From: Solanum dulcamara | Taxonomy: Eukaryota > Streptophyta > Magnoliopsida > Solanales > Solanaceae | DNA length: 64,000 nt | NCBI RefSeq assembly: GCF_947179165.1 | Contig: NC_077241.1 | Location: forward strand, 79,261,648-79,325,647 | Direction of reading: 5' to 3' | The notes under the pieces: model-generated | The model's database searches: none | Seen by the model: only the letters and a program-made list of their open reading frames with translations | What the model was told of the DNA's origin: nothing | Made by a program: the position numbers and the translations under genes | Shown here: piece after piece, positions 63,155-64,000 of the stretch | Position numbering within the stretch: position 1 is the first letter of the stretch | Layout of the letters: each line of letters starts with the position of its first letter

Positions 63155-63487
63155 TAGTTCCGGGTTTGATCAGGACTCTAATCAAGAGGGTAAGTTACAA
63201 ATGAATGACAAATTCCCAAAACCAACTGCTTAGCATGAGTGGAAATACAAGATAAACTGCAGTAAATCCTGATGATGCTCTCAAGTAGCTCTATATTGAA
63301 ATTTCCAACAAAGATAACTCTCGAGGCTAGAAGAATTTTCATGAGCAGCAAGGTATATAATCAACCCAACATTTTTGCAACTTGTTGGTAGAAATAAACT
63401 CCAAAACCTGGCCTCGTTTGGTTGTTACCTGATGCAAATTCTCCCCATGAAATTACAATTATGCTAGAAAGATCAAAATTCCTTCAC

Positions 63488-63555
63488 AAGGCAGAGGTAA
63501 GATTGTGTACACATCCTCCCCAGACCCCACTTATGGATTATACTTGGTATGTTGT
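63488..63555 (+). mobile_element. SINE 3' fragment
   Basis: GAGGTAAGATTGTGTACACA and CCTCCCCAGACCCCACTTAT match the 3' half of the family at 16500-16642. The 5' half is missing. Confidence 0.65.
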
Positions 63556-64000
63556 TTTTTGTGCTAGAAAGCTCAAAATAAATAGTCAAGATATAGTAAA
63601 ATCTAATTCCAGTCCTGTTTGATCCCACATCAATCTTTTGATGAAGTTTGACCCCACATCAATCTCCTAGAAGCATTCAGTATCTACAACAAAAGAGTTC
63701 TTTCCCCTACACATGGTTAATAGGGAGGGATGGGCAACTGAGCAAGAGTAGCCAAGAGGCCATTATGATTCGAACTTGTCACACTGCAGATTGAATTTTT
63801 AGCATTTCCGGCCACTTAGCTATTCCGTGAAGGATGTACACAAGTTCTACACTGGCATAGCTTTAACAAGCTTAGAAGCTGGCATTCAATGAAGATACCA
63901 GTTGACATATGAAACTAGATGACAAGGTTCAGGTTTTTCAAAACAATGAAAGGTTAAAAAATTAAAGGCGGGGGCTTTACTCATCATCATTACAATCCTA

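Larger units (their letters stand above)
61740..64000. other. gene-free right end of the window
   Basis: Besides the MITE, the possible reverse-transcriptase scrap and the SINE fragment listed separately, there is a short direct repeat (CCCACATCAATCT at about 63625 and 63653). No gene is supported. Confidence 0.5.

Noticed and set aside
1..64000. CRISPR arrays, bacterial operons, integrated viral genomes
   Set aside because: No regularly spaced short repeats, no ribosome-binding-site spaced frames and no viral domain series; all supported genes are spliced plant genes.

Overview
This window is a plant nuclear locus, almost certainly from a Solanum-type member of the Solanaceae. Three things point there: long AT-rich intergenic spaces, multi-exon genes with GT-AG introns and very AT-rich introns, and several copies of SINE-like and MITE-like repeats of the kinds I associate with Solanaceae. 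Most computed reading frames are not genes. The real genes had to be assembled exon by exon.

Layout, left to right. (1) 1-2.6 kb, minus strand: 5' part of an Asn-rich DCD-domain stress/cell-death protein (NRP type); it runs off the left edge. (2) 2.7-8.9 kb: gene-free. (3) 9.06-12.43 kb, plus: complete eight-exon plastid 3-oxoacyl-ACP synthase (KAS I type), divergent near the active-site Cys. (4) 12.4-26.9 kb: gene-free, rich in mobile elements. It holds SINEs with exact target duplications, a 1.07-kb hAT-like element inside a 77-bp tandem repeat, and several fold-back MITEs. (5) 27.33-31.33 kb, plus: complete 14-exon repressor-class auxin response factor, ARF9-like. (6) 34.2-54.8 kb: a tandemly amplified cluster of cellulose-synthase-like G (CslG) genes. 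Copy A is an exon-1 relic with a lost start codon. Copy B is full length but has a 1-nt frameshift in exon 3. Copy C is intact, 751 residues. The B and C duplication units also carry an ATL-type RING-H2 gene downstream: only its last exon after copy B, and the complete three-exon gene after copy C. (7) 55-59.2 kb: gene-poor, with a long inverted repeat and two doubtful small ORFs. (8) 59.21-61.73 kb, minus: complete two-exon plastid ribosomal protein bS6c. (9) 61.8-64 kb: MITE and retroelement debris.

The most informative part is the CslG/RING segment. The duplication breakpoints can be placed to a few bases at 35749/45699 and 42820/53845. The two units differ by datable insertions: two SINEs only in B, and about 1.2 kb only in C. 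One tract around exon 1 looks identical, which suggests recent gene conversion. CslG-type enzymes and a divergent plastid KAS are both plausible contributors to Solanaceae specialised metabolism, but nothing here proves a pathway link. From memory only, ARF9 and CslG genes lie near each other on tomato chromosome 8; this was not checked.
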